Below, piece by piece: positions 26,987 through 35,616 of a stretch of DNA of 64,000 nucleotides (position 1 is its first letter; the number at the start of each line of letters is the position of its first letter). The notes under the pieces are model-generated. The model did not search any database. It was given only the letters and a program-made list of their open reading frames with translations, and had not been told where the DNA came from. Origin of the DNA: Fusobacterium mortiferum. Its GTDB lineage: Bacteria > Fusobacteriota > Fusobacteriia > Fusobacteriales > Fusobacteriaceae. The position numbers and the translations under genes were made by a program. The DNA lies in the NCBI RefSeq assembly GCF_016900045.1, contig NZ_JACSNP010000005.1, positions 1 to 64,000 on the forward strand, given 5' to 3'.

Positions 26987-27187
26987 ATGCTAAAAGGAAC
27001 AGTAAAATGGTTTAACAAAGACAAAGGATTCGGATTTATTTCTGGAGAAGATGGAAAAGATTATTTCGTACACTACTCTAATATAAATGCAAAAGGATTT
27101 AGAAATTTAGAAGAGGGACAAGCAGTATCTTTTGAAGTAACAGAAGGAGCAAAAGGTCCAGTAGCTTCTAATGTAACAGTAGCTTAA
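26987..27187 (+). CDS. csp: Cold-shock protein, CspA family
   Basis: This is a 66-aa single cold-shock domain that binds single-stranded RNA and DNA. RNP1 [11 protein letters not shown] and RNP2 DYFVHYSNI are both present. [18 protein letters not shown] is the canonical start. It has its own promoter, a long structured leader and a terminator, so it is monocistronic or feeds into the small ORF behind it only by read-through. Confidence 0.97.
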   Translation: MLKGTVKWFNKDKGFGFISGEDGKDYFVHYSNINAKGFRNLEEGQAVSFEVTEGAKGPVASNVTVA

Positions 27188-27202
27188 TTATTTTTAAAAT
27201 TA

Positions 27203-27235
27203 TAGGGTACTGTAAGGTACCCTAATTTTATTTTT
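27203..27235 (+). terminator. Terminator of csp
   Basis: TAGGGTAC (27203-27210) pairs with GTACCCTA (27217-27224), followed by ATTTTATTTTT. Confidence 0.85.
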
Positions 27236-27244
27236 GGAGGAAGA

Positions 27245-27409
27245 ATGAAAAAGAAAAATACAGTAAGACTCCAATGGTTTTTAAATAAATTAGTTAAATT
27301 ATTTTTATTTCCATTATTTATAGTGGGAATTTTATTAAGAACCTATGATAATATTTTTAAAAAAAATCAGAAAAAGAAAAAGAGAGTATCGTATAATTTG
27401 TGGTACTAA
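27245..27409 (+). CDS. 54-residue membrane microprotein, unknown
   Basis: ATG 27245 is preceded by GGAGGA in the csp terminator tail. The product starts MKKKNTVRLQWFLNKLVK, has one membrane segment (LFLFPLFIVGILL, about 19-31) and ends in a very basic tail with QKKKKRVSYNLWY. The hydrophobic core flanked by basic ends and the strong SD suggest a real gene. I recognise no family. It ends 6 bp before tRNA-Leu and may be co-transcribed with it. Confidence 0.6.
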   Translation: MKKKNTVRLQWFLNKLVKLFLFPLFIVGILLRTYDNIFKKNQKKKKRVSYNLWY

Positions 27410-27414
27410 AATAT

Positions 27415-27501
27415 GCATGGGTGGCGGAATGGTAGACGCGCAAGGTTGAGGTCCTTGTAGGTGTTTCTCCTGTGAGAGTTCAAGTCTCTTCCCGTGCACC
27501 A
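27415..27501 (+). tRNA. tRNA-Leu (anticodon GAG)
   Basis: The 87-nt gene has acceptor arms GCATGGG / CCCGTGC, a long variable arm typical of tRNA-Leu (GTGTTTCTCCTGTGAGAG region), the T-loop GTTCAAGTC and encoded CCA at 27499-27501. The anticodon loop TTGAGGT gives anticodon GAG. A terminator follows 12 bp later. Confidence 0.95.
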
Positions 27502-27512
27502 ATTTGTTAATT

Positions 27513-27542
27513 GAGAGGATATATTTATCCTCTTTCTTTTTT
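27513..27542 (+). terminator. Terminator after tRNA-Leu(GAG)
   Basis: GAGGATA (27515-27521) pairs with TATCCTC (27526-27532), followed by TTTCTTTTTTT. Confidence 0.88.
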
Positions 27543-27567
27543 TAGTTATTAAAGGAGAAAAACAAGG

Positions 27568-27696
27568 ATGATTAAGGTAGAAGATTATTATAACATGATA
27601 ATTACATTTAAGAAAAATATGAAAACGGAGTTACCGGTTATATCTATTTCAATATTTTTATTTTTAACACTGTGGATTTTTTTTTGGAAAATATAA
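27568..27696 (+). CDS. 42-residue single-pass membrane microprotein, unknown
   Basis: ATG 27568 follows AAAGGAG at 27550-27556 at a rather long spacing. The product begins MIKVEDYYNMIITFKKNMK and ends with one hydrophobic helix (VISISIFLFLTLWIFFW, about 24-40). Its stop at 27694-27696 is one base before the ATG of the next membrane protein, so coupled translation is likely. No family is recognised. Confidence 0.55.
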   Translation: MIKVEDYYNMIITFKKNMKTELPVISISIFLFLTLWIFFWKI

Positions 27697-27697
27697 T

Positions 27698-28240
27698 ATG
27701 ATACTACCCCCATTTTTAACACTCTATTTTAAAGTTAAATATCAACAGGAATTTAGAATAAGAGAATTAATAAAAAATTACTTAATGATATTAACAATAG
27801 CCTTTATGTCATTTTTAGCAGGAGAGAGTTTAATTTTCTGTATACTTATCAATTTGGCTGTTCCATTTTTTATAGTTTATTTTTTAACAAATAAATTTAC
27901 ACCAAAATCCTACTTTGTTTATGGGATGGCTTTTGTATTTATGCAACTTATGCCGATTTCCTCTTCATTACTTCCAATGAGAACAGCTGCTTTACTTTAT
28001 AGTTTTATAGTTTTAACAGTAGCTTTATTTTTCTCCTCTAAATATTTGAAAAAAGAGAAAAAATATGATAAATTGAGAGAAAAACTCCTACTACTATCAC
28101 ATCAGATAAAAAAATTAGCTTTAGATCACAAACAGAATATTAGGAACAATATTTGGAATAATTACTTGCTGGATATTGATGAGTATATATCAAAGGGAAT
28201 AGATGAGAATGACAGAAGATTTTATAAGAGAGGAAACTAA
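27698..28240 (+). CDS. Membrane protein of unknown function, FUSC-like layout
   Basis: This is a 180-aa protein with about four or five membrane helices in residues 1-115 (YLMILTIAFMSFLAGESLIF, ILINLAVPFFIVYFL, YGMAFVFMQLM, TAALLYSFIVLTVALFF) and a charged helical cytoplasmic tail (118-180). The layout recalls the membrane module of FUSC/aromatic-acid exporters, which are usually longer; this kinship is a guess from shape and a few residues. It lies one base after the 42-residue ORF. A +1-frame ORF overlaps its end and could be a broken continuation. Confidence 0.65.
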   Translation: MILPPFLTLYFKVKYQQEFRIRELIKNYLMILTIAFMSFLAGESLIFCILINLAVPFFIVYFLTNKFTPKSYFVYGMAFVFMQLMPISSSLLPMRTAALLYSFIVLTVALFFSSKYLKKEKKYDKLREKLLLLSHQIKKLALDHKQNIRNNIWNNYLLDIDEYISKGIDENDRRFYKRGN

Positions 28241-28349
28241 AGTTAAAGAGAGTGAAAATAGTGGAGCTAAGTTATATTTTGATGAGTTATTTTTGAATTG
28301 TATTGATTCGGTAAAAGAGTTAGAAATGTTACGTAGAATTACTGAATAG
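28203..28349 (+). CDS. 48-residue ORF overlapping the end of the FUSC-like gene
   Basis: The start is ATG 28203 or the in-frame ATG 28209, with AAGGGA at 28193-28198. The product, with KLYFDELFLNCIDSVKELEMLRRI, is helical and charged. It lies in the +1 frame relative to the preceding gene and overlaps it by 38 bp. It could be a separate small protein or the displaced C-terminal tail of the same protein after a frameshift. I cannot decide from one sequence. Confidence 0.4.
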   Translation: MRMTEDFIREETKVKESENSGAKLYFDELFLNCIDSVKELEMLRRITE

Positions 28350-28458
28350 ATTCATAAATATGTTTGAAAAAATAAAAAAATTGAGCAAAGTATCAAAAAA
28401 TATGGTAGAATATGAAATAATAATGAGGAAAGATACCTAAAATAGAAAAGGAGATACC

Positions 28459-30126
28459 ATGAAGCTGACAAAAAAAGAAAAAATTATTATAGCATGTTCG
28501 GTTACTGTTATTTGTTTTAGTTTGTATACTTTTAATAAAAGAGATATTTTGATTGAAAAATTAGCTAATAGTCAACTTTTATCAAAATCCTATCAAGAGA
28601 GTAAGGAAAAAAGAGTGATAAGAGAGATAGATAGAAAGATAAATAGCCATACTTTGAAAGAGGATATAAAAGGTTTATCTTTAGAAAAATTAGAAGTGAT
28701 GAATGATATTCTTGATAATGAAGATTTTTTGAAAGTCTTAAATAGTAAGGATAAGAAATCATACAGTTCAGAAAAATATCTCTCTGGTGATATAAGTTAT
28801 GATGAAGCTACATTACTTTATAATGCAAGTAAAGGGTTTAGAGAGTTCTCTTTACTATCTGACAAGATAAAAAATTATTTAACAAATAGTTTTCCTAATT
28901 TAGATTATAATAAAATTGTGGAAAATGAAGGAAAAGTACCAGAATTGATATTAACTAAGGATAAGTTTTTAAAGTTAACTTCGAATAAAGAGTTAAAAGA
29001 AGTAATTAGAGGATTAAATAAGGAACAACTAGATAAGCTTAATGCAATAATTGGAAACAATAGTGATATATTGGAGTTTTTAAATTTTAATGAAGATTTT
29101 TTAAAGCAGGTACAGGAAAATTCCAATAAACTTTTAACTTCAGGATTACCCTTTGAAACTTTAGAGAAGTTTGTAACATTAAGTAAAAAGATGGATGAAC
29201 TTTCACACTTAGATGAGGGATTTAAAAACTTTATAGGGAAGAATATGCCTGGTATTGAGTTTAAAAAAATATATCTATATGGAGGATTTTATTTAGCTGA
29301 TAAAAATAGTAATATTGAATTGGAAAAGGAGTATAGAAAAAAAATTTATAGCTTTGATAATCCTTATATAAAGCTTAATCCATATGGGAGAACACCACTT
29401 ACAGCTCTTGTGAAAGTTGATGATAGTTTAGCTGGAAAAAAAATTAAAATAACTATATTTGGAGAGTTTGGAAGTGGAAATTATACATACAATACCACTA
29501 TAAATAAGCTAGGAGAATTACCAATAGTAGGTCTTTATCCTAAATCTGAGAATAAAATAGCCTTAGAGCTAGAAGATGGAAGAAGAAAGAATATATCAAT
29601 ATTAACAGGGCAATTAGATGATATTCTTCCAGCTATAGTGATAGAGAAGAAAATTCCAGAGAGAATGGAAAAAGGAATGAATTTAGTATCTTTTAATACC
29701 AAGGATAGAGCTATGCCTTTTGTTTTTGATATAAATGGGAATATTAGATATGTATTGGATATTTCTTCTACGATAAATAAAGCCTATGTTGGAAAAGAGG
29801 GAGAAGATTGGATAGTAGCAAATAATGAGGCTGTTTTTACCTTTGATATATTGGGTAAAGTTTTGAGTACAAGAGAGCCGAAGTATTATGCTGAAAATGA
29901 AAATTGGAAGAATGGAGTTTTATTTAGAGAGGTACAGTACCTTCCAAAGATGAATAATCAATTAGCTGTATATGGATTTAGTGATAAAGTAATTTATCCA
30001 AGTGGAGTTTTTTCAGAGTTAGGAATTGATAGTAAACAGGAGCTATTCAAAGCAAGATTATATTTTGATAAAAATAACTTTGAAGAAAACAATATACTAT
30101 CTGGTAGAAGAATAGAACTTTTTTAA
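28459..30126 (+). CDS. Membrane-anchored protein with duplicated helical domain and arylsulfotransferase-N-like domain
   Basis: This is a 555-aa protein, probably periplasmic behind an uncleaved anchor (residues 9-24). Residues about 67-165 and 178-283 are two diverged copies of one helical unit: LKEDIKGLSLEKLEVMNDIL matches LKEVIRGLNKEQLDKLNAII, and FSLLSDKIKNYLTNSFPNLDY matches LSHLDEGFKNFIGKNMPGIEF. Residues about 301-375 (NPYGRTPLTALVKV, then LPIVGLYPKSENKIALEL) resemble the N-terminal domain of bacterial aryl-sulfate sulfotransferases. The following 180 residues are too short for the catalytic six-blade propeller, and I find no matching His cluster. It heads the glycan locus, 17 bp before the initiating transferase. 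Function unknown. Confidence 0.6.
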   Translation: MKLTKKEKIIIACSVTVICFSLYTFNKRDILIEKLANSQLLSKSYQESKEKRVIREIDRKINSHTLKEDIKGLSLEKLEVMNDILDNEDFLKVLNSKDKKSYSSEKYLSGDISYDEATLLYNASKGFREFSLLSDKIKNYLTNSFPNLDYNKIVENEGKVPELILTKDKFLKLTSNKELKEVIRGLNKEQLDKLNAIIGNNSDILEFLNFNEDFLKQVQENSNKLLTSGLPFETLEKFVTLSKKMDELSHLDEGFKNFIGKNMPGIEFKKIYLYGGFYLADKNSNIELEKEYRKKIYSFDNPYIKLNPYGRTPLTALVKVDDSLAGKKIKITIFGEFGSGNYTYNTTINKLGELPIVGLYPKSENKIALELEDGRRKNISILTGQLDDILPAIVIEKKIPERMEKGMNLVSFNTKDRAMPFVFDINGNIRYVLDISSTINKAYVGKEGEDWIVANNEAVFTFDILGKVLSTREPKYYAENENWKNGVLFREVQYLPKMNNQLAVYGFSDKVIYPSGVFSELGIDSKQELFKARLYFDKNNFEENNILSGRRIELF

Positions 30127-30143
30127 TGGAATAGGAGAGTGCA

Positions 30144-31403
30144 ATGGAACAAGATAAGGGAACAATTTTAAATACGATATATATTATATTGTTGGGGATA
30201 CTGTTTTATTTATGTAAATATATCTTTATCTCTCAGGATAATCTATTTTCTCTTTATTCTATAATAGGATTTTTCATAATGATGTTGGGAGCATATGTAA
30301 CTGACAATATGAAATTTCAAAGGTATAAATATAAGATAAGAGGTTATATCTCAGTCATAATAATAGATATTATATGTTTTATGATCTGGTTTTTTTACAG
30401 TTGGGATTTATCATTAGTTATTTTTATGCTTATATTTGTATCGTTTCAAGTTTTACTTACTGTACTTATAAGTATAGCAGTATTTAAGTTAAGATATGTC
30501 ACTATATATGGAAATGGTGAGATGAAAAATAGAGTATTAGATAGTATTCAACATTTCCAAGAGTATCAATATATAGACTTCACTGGAGCAAAGGAGGAAT
30601 TTCCTAAATTTGTTCAAGAGAATAATATATCACTTATAATTCTATGTAGAGAGAAGTTAGCAAGTAGTGAGATAAGGGAGATACTTGCTATGAAGCTAAA
30701 GGGTGTAGAGGTAAAGAGTTATTTTGATTATATGATAGAGAATGAAGGTAAGATAGAGGTAGAGTTTATAACAGAGGAGTGGTTACTTCAAGCTTATGGA
30801 TTTAAAATCTTACGTAGTCAAATTCAAAATAATATAAAAAGAGTATTTGATATAATTATGGCTATAATAATAGGAGTAATGACACTACCAGTGATGGCTG
30901 TAGCTGCTATCATAGTAAGATTTGAGAGTCCTGGACCAATAATATATAGTCAAGATAGAGTAGGAGAGAATGGAAAAGAGTTCAAAGTTCATAAGTTCAG
31001 AAGTATGAGAAATGATGCCGAAAAAGATGGAGCTAAATGGGCACAGGTAAATGACCCTAGAGTAACTAAGTTTGGAAACTTTATGAGAAAGACAAGAATT
31101 GACGAGTTACCACAACTTATCAATGTTCTAAAGGGAGAGATGAGCTTTATAGGACCTAGACCAGAGAGAATGGTATTTATTAAAGAGTTAGAAAAGGAGA
31201 TACCATATTATAATTTAAGACACATGGTAAAACCTGGTCTGACAGGATGGGCTCAAGTTATGTATCCGTATGGAGCGAGTGTTGAAGATGCGAGAAGAAA
31301 GTTAGAGTATGATTTATACTATATAAAACATCATAGTTTATACCTAGATCTGATGATAATGTTTATGACATTTAAAACAGTAGTTTTTGGAAAGGGTAGA
31401 TAG
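30144..31403 (+). CDS. Undecaprenyl-phosphate sugar-1-phosphate transferase (WbaP/WcaJ family)
   Basis: This 419-aa membrane enzyme starts glycan repeat-unit synthesis by placing a sugar phosphate on undecaprenyl phosphate. About four N-terminal membrane helices (1-118), a Rossmann-like middle domain, one further membrane-dipping helix (RVFDIIMAIIIGVMTLPVMAVAAIIVRF near 235-260) and the catalytic domain with KFRSMR, KTRIDELPQLINVLKGEMSFIGPRPE and KPGLTGWAQV are all visible. The Asp-Glu pair in RIDELPQ is catalytic in the family. The sugar donor cannot be told. It is followed at 2 bp by a GT2 gene. Confidence 0.92.
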   Translation: MEQDKGTILNTIYIILLGILFYLCKYIFISQDNLFSLYSIIGFFIMMLGAYVTDNMKFQRYKYKIRGYISVIIIDIICFMIWFFYSWDLSLVIFMLIFVSFQVLLTVLISIAVFKLRYVTIYGNGEMKNRVLDSIQHFQEYQYIDFTGAKEEFPKFVQENNISLIILCREKLASSEIREILAMKLKGVEVKSYFDYMIENEGKIEVEFITEEWLLQAYGFKILRSQIQNNIKRVFDIIMAIIIGVMTLPVMAVAAIIVRFESPGPIIYSQDRVGENGKEFKVHKFRSMRNDAEKDGAKWAQVNDPRVTKFGNFMRKTRIDELPQLINVLKGEMSFIGPRPERMVFIKELEKEIPYYNLRHMVKPGLTGWAQVMYPYGASVEDARRKLEYDLYYIKHHSLYLDLMIMFMTFKTVVFGKGR

Positions 31404-31405
31404 TT

Positions 31406-32197
31406 ATGTTGACAATTTTTACCCCTGTATATAACAGAGAAGATACTTTAAGAAGATTGTATGAAAGCCTTTTAAAACAGAGTTCTAAGGAGTTTCATTG
31501 GGTAGTAGTAGATGATGGCTCTACCGATGGAAGCAGAGGGCTAATAAGAGAGTTTCAAATTGAAGCACCATTTGAAATAACATATAAATATGTAAAAAAT
31601 GGTGGAAAGATGAGAGCTATTAACGAGGGAGTGAGTTTAGCTAAGGGAGAGTTTTTCCTAATTGTTGATAGTGATGACTATATATCTGAAAATTGTGTAG
31701 AGATAGTTTTAAGTTATGGAAAAGAGCTACCCAAGTCTATGGGAGGAATGATATTTAGGAAGATAGATATGGAAACTAATAAAATTAGTGGAAAACCATA
31801 TCCTAAAAAGGTAATTGACTCCTCTCCGATAGAGATAGTATATAATCTTGGAATTGACGGAGATAAGGCAGAAGTTTTTAGAACAGATATATTGAGAGAA
31901 CACCCATTTCAAGTTTATCCAGGGGAGAAATTTATTCCAGAGGCAATAGTATGGGTAAAAATTGGTCAAAGATACAAAATGAGGTATGTAGATGAGGGAA
32001 TATACTATTTTGAATATCTTGAAGATGGTTATACTAGAAATTTTAACAAGCTGATGAGAAGTAACCCACAAGGATTTAGAGAGTATTATAAATTTATGCT
32101 CTCATTTCCATTACCAATAAAAAATAAGATAAAATTTGTAATTAGGTATATACAATCAAGTTACTATACTCTTAGAGCTAGAGGAGGAGAAAGATGA
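31406..32197 (+). CDS. Glycosyltransferase family 2
   Basis: This is a 263-aa GT-A enzyme. The opening LTIFTPVYNREDTLRRLYESL, the nucleotide-binding VVVDDGSTDGS and the metal-binding DSDDY (about 91-95) are standard. It has no membrane helices, so it acts on lipid-linked sugar at the cytoplasmic face. It is packed between the initiating transferase and a GT4, overlapping the latter by 4 bp. Donor and acceptor are unknown. Confidence 0.88.
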   Translation: MLTIFTPVYNREDTLRRLYESLLKQSSKEFHWVVVDDGSTDGSRGLIREFQIEAPFEITYKYVKNGGKMRAINEGVSLAKGEFFLIVDSDDYISENCVEIVLSYGKELPKSMGGMIFRKIDMETNKISGKPYPKKVIDSSPIEIVYNLGIDGDKAEVFRTDILREHPFQVYPGEKFIPEAIVWVKIGQRYKMRYVDEGIYYFEYLEDGYTRNFNKLMRSNPQGFREYYKFMLSFPLPIKNKIKFVIRYIQSSYYTLRARGGER

Positions 32198-33285
32198 AAA
32201 TACTCCATATAATAACATCACTAGAGTTAGGTGGAGCAGAGAGATTACTTACAGAATTAGTACCATATCAAAAAAATAGTGGACACTTTGTTAAGGTGAT
32301 GATACTAAGTGATAAGGGAGCAGTGTTTAAGAAAGAGTTAGAGGAGAGAGGAGTAGAGGTAGTAGTAGCTAAAAATAACTCCATAAAATCCTTTGGAAAT
32401 ATATTCTCAATTGCTGAGGAGATAAAGAGAGAGAACTATGATATAGTACATGCTCATCTTGTACATGCTCAATATTGGACAAGGTTAGCTAAAATACTTG
32501 ATAAAAATAAAAAAAGAAAGTATATAACAACAGAGCATAGTACATCAAACAGAAGAAGAGATTCAAAGTTAATGAGAAGAATAGATAAATTTGTATTTGG
32601 TGGATTTGACAAGATAGTTAGTATCTCAGAAGCTACAGAGAATAGCCTAAAGAGTTGGTTAGGTAGAGATGATAAGAGCTTTGAAATAGTATACAATGGT
32701 ATAGATATAAAGGAGTTTCAAGACGTAGAACCATATTCAAAAAGTGAATTTGGTTTTAAAGAGGAAGATTATCTGTTGATGATGGTATCTAGATTTCATG
32801 AATCTAAAAATCAAAGAGGATTAGCAGAAGCTTTGATGTGGTTACCTGTTAAATATAAATTGATTTTTGTAGGAGATGGAAAGCTAGAAGAGAGTGTAAA
32901 AAAATATTGTAAAGATAATAATTTGACAAATAGAGTAAGATTTTTAGGAATGAGAAAGGATATACCAAGACTTTTAAAAACAGCAGATGTTGTTGTTCAA
33001 TACTCATTCTTTGAGGGATTTGGAATAACTGCTGTAGAAGGAATGGCAAGTGGAAAGCCATTGATAGCTAGTAATGTTCCTGGATTGAGTCAAGTTGTAG
33101 AGGGAGCAGGGTATCTAGTTGATGTTAATAATTCAAAAGAGTTAGCAAAGGCTATACTGTCATTAAGAAATTTTGGAGCTTATGATGAGCTTTCTAGAAA
33201 ATCTTTAGAAAGAAGTAAAAAGTATACAATAGAGTGGTGTGCTAATAATTATTTAAAGTTGTATGAAAGGGAGTTAGAATGCTAG
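32194..33285 (+). CDS. Glycosyltransferase family 4
   Basis: This is a 363-aa GT-B enzyme. The N-terminal SLELGGAERLLTELV loop and the C-terminal nucleotide-sugar site FFEGFGITAVEGMASGKPLIASNVPG, with the E-x7-E motif, are clear. Its ATG overlaps the end of the preceding GT2 (ATGA type), and its own end overlaps the polymerase gene by 7 bp. Sugar specificity is unknown. Confidence 0.9.
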   Translation: MKILHIITSLELGGAERLLTELVPYQKNSGHFVKVMILSDKGAVFKKELEERGVEVVVAKNNSIKSFGNIFSIAEEIKRENYDIVHAHLVHAQYWTRLAKILDKNKKRKYITTEHSTSNRRRDSKLMRRIDKFVFGGFDKIVSISEATENSLKSWLGRDDKSFEIVYNGIDIKEFQDVEPYSKSEFGFKEEDYLLMMVSRFHESKNQRGLAEALMWLPVKYKLIFVGDGKLEESVKKYCKDNNLTNRVRFLGMRKDIPRLLKTADVVVQYSFFEGFGITAVEGMASGKPLIASNVPGLSQVVEGAGYLVDVNNSKELAKAILSLRNFGAYDELSRKSLERSKKYTIEWCANNYLKLYERELEC

Positions 33286-34463
33286 GTTATTTTGGAATTT
33301 TTACTTTTTTGGGGTTGGGAAGTATAATAGAACAAATGACTGAGAATAAAAGGATGAGAGAGAAAATTTTTATTTTTTCTCTTCTCCTTTTAATTTTATT
33401 TTTTGGACTAAGAGGGTATATTGGGTATGATTGGTACTCATACAAACCTAATTTTGATGTCATTCCAACTTTTACAGAGATAGTAAGGGGAGATTTACAA
33501 AATTTTAATTTTGGATATGAGATTGGATTTCAGATATATACAGTTATTATAAAGAGTTTTACTTCAAACTATTTTATCTATAACTTTGTAAATACATCTG
33601 TGGATATGATAATTTTATTCTTTGTTTTGAGAAGATATTCAAACTATCCAATTTTATCTCTACTTATATTTTTTGGAGTATATGGAATTGCTTTAGAGAT
33701 AGATATGCTTAGAAACGTTAAGAGTATAATGCTTTTTTTACTATCTATAGAGTATATTGAGAGAAGGGAGATTCTAAAATTTGGAGCATTAAATATTCTA
33801 GGAATACTGTTTCATACTAGCTCACTACTCTATCTCCCAATGTACTTTATACTGAATATAAAGTGGAATAAGAAGATAATTCTATTACTATTTATTTTGG
33901 GAAGCATATATTATTTTTCTGATTTAAGAATTATGATGAGGATAATAAAGGAGTATAATAATATTTTACCAACAGGTGTTGGGAGAAAATTATCTGGATA
34001 TTTTAGCATAATACCTTTGGATTTTCCTTTAGGATGGAGTGTTTACTATATAGAGAGATTAATATTTTTTCTGTTAGCTTGGAGTGCTAGTGAGACTTTA
34101 CAAAATAGAAAATATGGTAATATAATGTTAAATTCACTATATATATCAATATTTTTCTTTCTATATTTATCAGAATTTTCAATTATGGCTATGAGATTTG
34201 GAATTCTCTTTGTGTATTCATATTGGTTTATACTACCAATGTTATTAGATAGTTATCCAAAGGCTGTAATAGTTGTTTTAGCCATAGCTATATCAATTTT
34301 TAGAATTGATAATCAGATAAACTTTATAGGGAATAGAGAGGTATATTCATACCAAAATATTTTAATAAATAGTTCAAGTGTAGATGTTCAGAGAAGAAAG
34401 ATAGAACTTTCAACTAAGTATAAAGAGTATGGGCATGGGAAAGAGATATCATTACTTTTTTAA
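33279..34463 (+). CDS. EpsG/Wzy-like polysaccharide polymerase
   Basis: This is a 394-aa membrane protein with about ten hydrophobic helices. The early RGYIGYDWYSYKP motif followed by a long periplasmic-type loop is characteristic of EpsG-family polymerases, which join lipid-linked repeat units outside the cytoplasm. The locus has one candidate flippase (37404) and this one candidate polymerase, so a Wzx/Wzy pathway is likely. It overlaps the upstream GT4 by 7 bp and precedes another GT4. Confidence 0.82.
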   Translation: MLGYFGIFTFLGLGSIIEQMTENKRMREKIFIFSLLLLILFFGLRGYIGYDWYSYKPNFDVIPTFTEIVRGDLQNFNFGYEIGFQIYTVIIKSFTSNYFIYNFVNTSVDMIILFFVLRRYSNYPILSLLIFFGVYGIALEIDMLRNVKSIMLFLLSIEYIERREILKFGALNILGILFHTSSLLYLPMYFILNIKWNKKIILLLFILGSIYYFSDLRIMMRIIKEYNNILPTGVGRKLSGYFSIIPLDFPLGWSVYYIERLIFFLLAWSASETLQNRKYGNIMLNSLYISIFFFLYLSEFSIMAMRFGILFVYSYWFILPMLLDSYPKAVIVVLAIAISIFRIDNQINFIGNREVYSYQNILINSSSVDVQRRKIELSTKYKEYGHGKEISLLF

Positions 34464-34475
34464 GGAGATGGATAT

Positions 34476-35594
34476 ATGAAGTTGATGTTTGTAGCAAACT
34501 ATATGTGGGATATATATATATTTAGAGCAGGAGTATTGAGAGGGCTTATAGCTGATGGGCATGAGGTGATAGCAGTAGCTCCAGATGATAAAAGAATAGA
34601 TATAGAGAAGGCTATTCCGGGCTTGAAAGCCATCTCTATAAAATTGAATAAAAGAGGGATAAATCCTATAGAGGATTTAAAATTGGTAAGGGAGTTATAT
34701 ACTCTATATAAAAAAGAGAATCCAGACTTAATTTTTCACTATACTATTAAGCCAAATATATATGGAAGTATAGCAGCTAAGTTAGCAGGAAAAAAATCAA
34801 TAGCTATATTGACAGGTTTGGGATACTCATTCATTCAAAAATCATTGGTATCAAAAATAGCAGTAGCCTTATATAGATTCTCTTTGAGATTTTCACAGGA
34901 GATATGGGTATTGAATGAAGATGATAAAAATACTCTTATATCTAAGGGAATTGGAGATGAGAAGAAAATCTTTATCTTACCTGGAGAGGGTACAGATTGT
35001 GATAGATTCAAACCTCTTTCTATGAAAAGAGATGATGAGAAAATAGTATTTTTGATGATAGCTCGGGCTTTTTTAGATAAGGGATTTAAAGAGTATGAGG
35101 AAAGTGCTAGAAGAATTAGAAAAAAATATGGTGAGAGAGTAGAATTTTGGTATTTGGGAGCTCTTGGAGAGAATGCTGTATCTGGAATAACTAGGGAGTA
35201 TATGGATAATATTGTTGCTGAGGGGGTATTGAACTACCTAGGAACTGTTGATAGACCGGAGGAGATAATAAAAGAGTGTGATGCAATAGTTTTACCATCA
35301 TATAGAGAGGGAATATCTAAAACTCTACTTGAGGGAGCAGCTATGGGAAAACCTATAATAGCTTCAAATGTAACAGGTTGTAAAGAGATTGTAGAGAATG
35401 GAAAAACAGGGTTTTTAGTTGAGGTAAAAAATATTGAGGATTTAGTAAGAAATATGGAGAAATTTATAGCCCTTTCAAAAAAAGAGAGAGAGGATATGGG
35501 AAAATTAGGAAGAGAGAAAGTCTTAAAAGAGTTTGATGAGAAAATAATTGTAAATATATATAGGAAAAAATTAGAAAACTATAATAAATTTTAA
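34476..35594 (+). CDS. Glycosyltransferase family 4 (PglA-like)
   Basis: This is a 372-aa GT-B enzyme. Its N-terminal half (FVANYMWDIYIFRAGVLRGLIADGHEV, then HYTIKPNIYGSIAAKLAG, LTGLGYSF) resembles transferases of the PglA/CapM subgroup that act early on undecaprenyl-linked sugars. The C-terminal YREGISKTLLEGAAMGKPIIASNVTGCKE holds the donor-site glutamates. The resemblance suggests an acetamido-sugar acceptor, but that is inference. Confidence 0.88.
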   Translation: MKLMFVANYMWDIYIFRAGVLRGLIADGHEVIAVAPDDKRIDIEKAIPGLKAISIKLNKRGINPIEDLKLVRELYTLYKKENPDLIFHYTIKPNIYGSIAAKLAGKKSIAILTGLGYSFIQKSLVSKIAVALYRFSLRFSQEIWVLNEDDKNTLISKGIGDEKKIFILPGEGTDCDRFKPLSMKRDDEKIVFLMIARAFLDKGFKEYEESARRIRKKYGERVEFWYLGALGENAVSGITREYMDNIVAEGVLNYLGTVDRPEEIIKECDAIVLPSYREGISKTLLEGAAMGKPIIASNVTGCKEIVENGKTGFLVEVKNIEDLVRNMEKFIALSKKEREDMGKLGREKVLKEFDEKIIVNIYRKKLENYNKF

Positions 35595-35616
35595 CTAGTT
35601 GATTAAGGAGAAGAGT

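Noticed and set aside
31727-32071. 114-codon open frame opposite the first GT2 gene
   Set aside because: It is antisense to a gene with clear catalytic motifs; the composition is that of a shadow frame.
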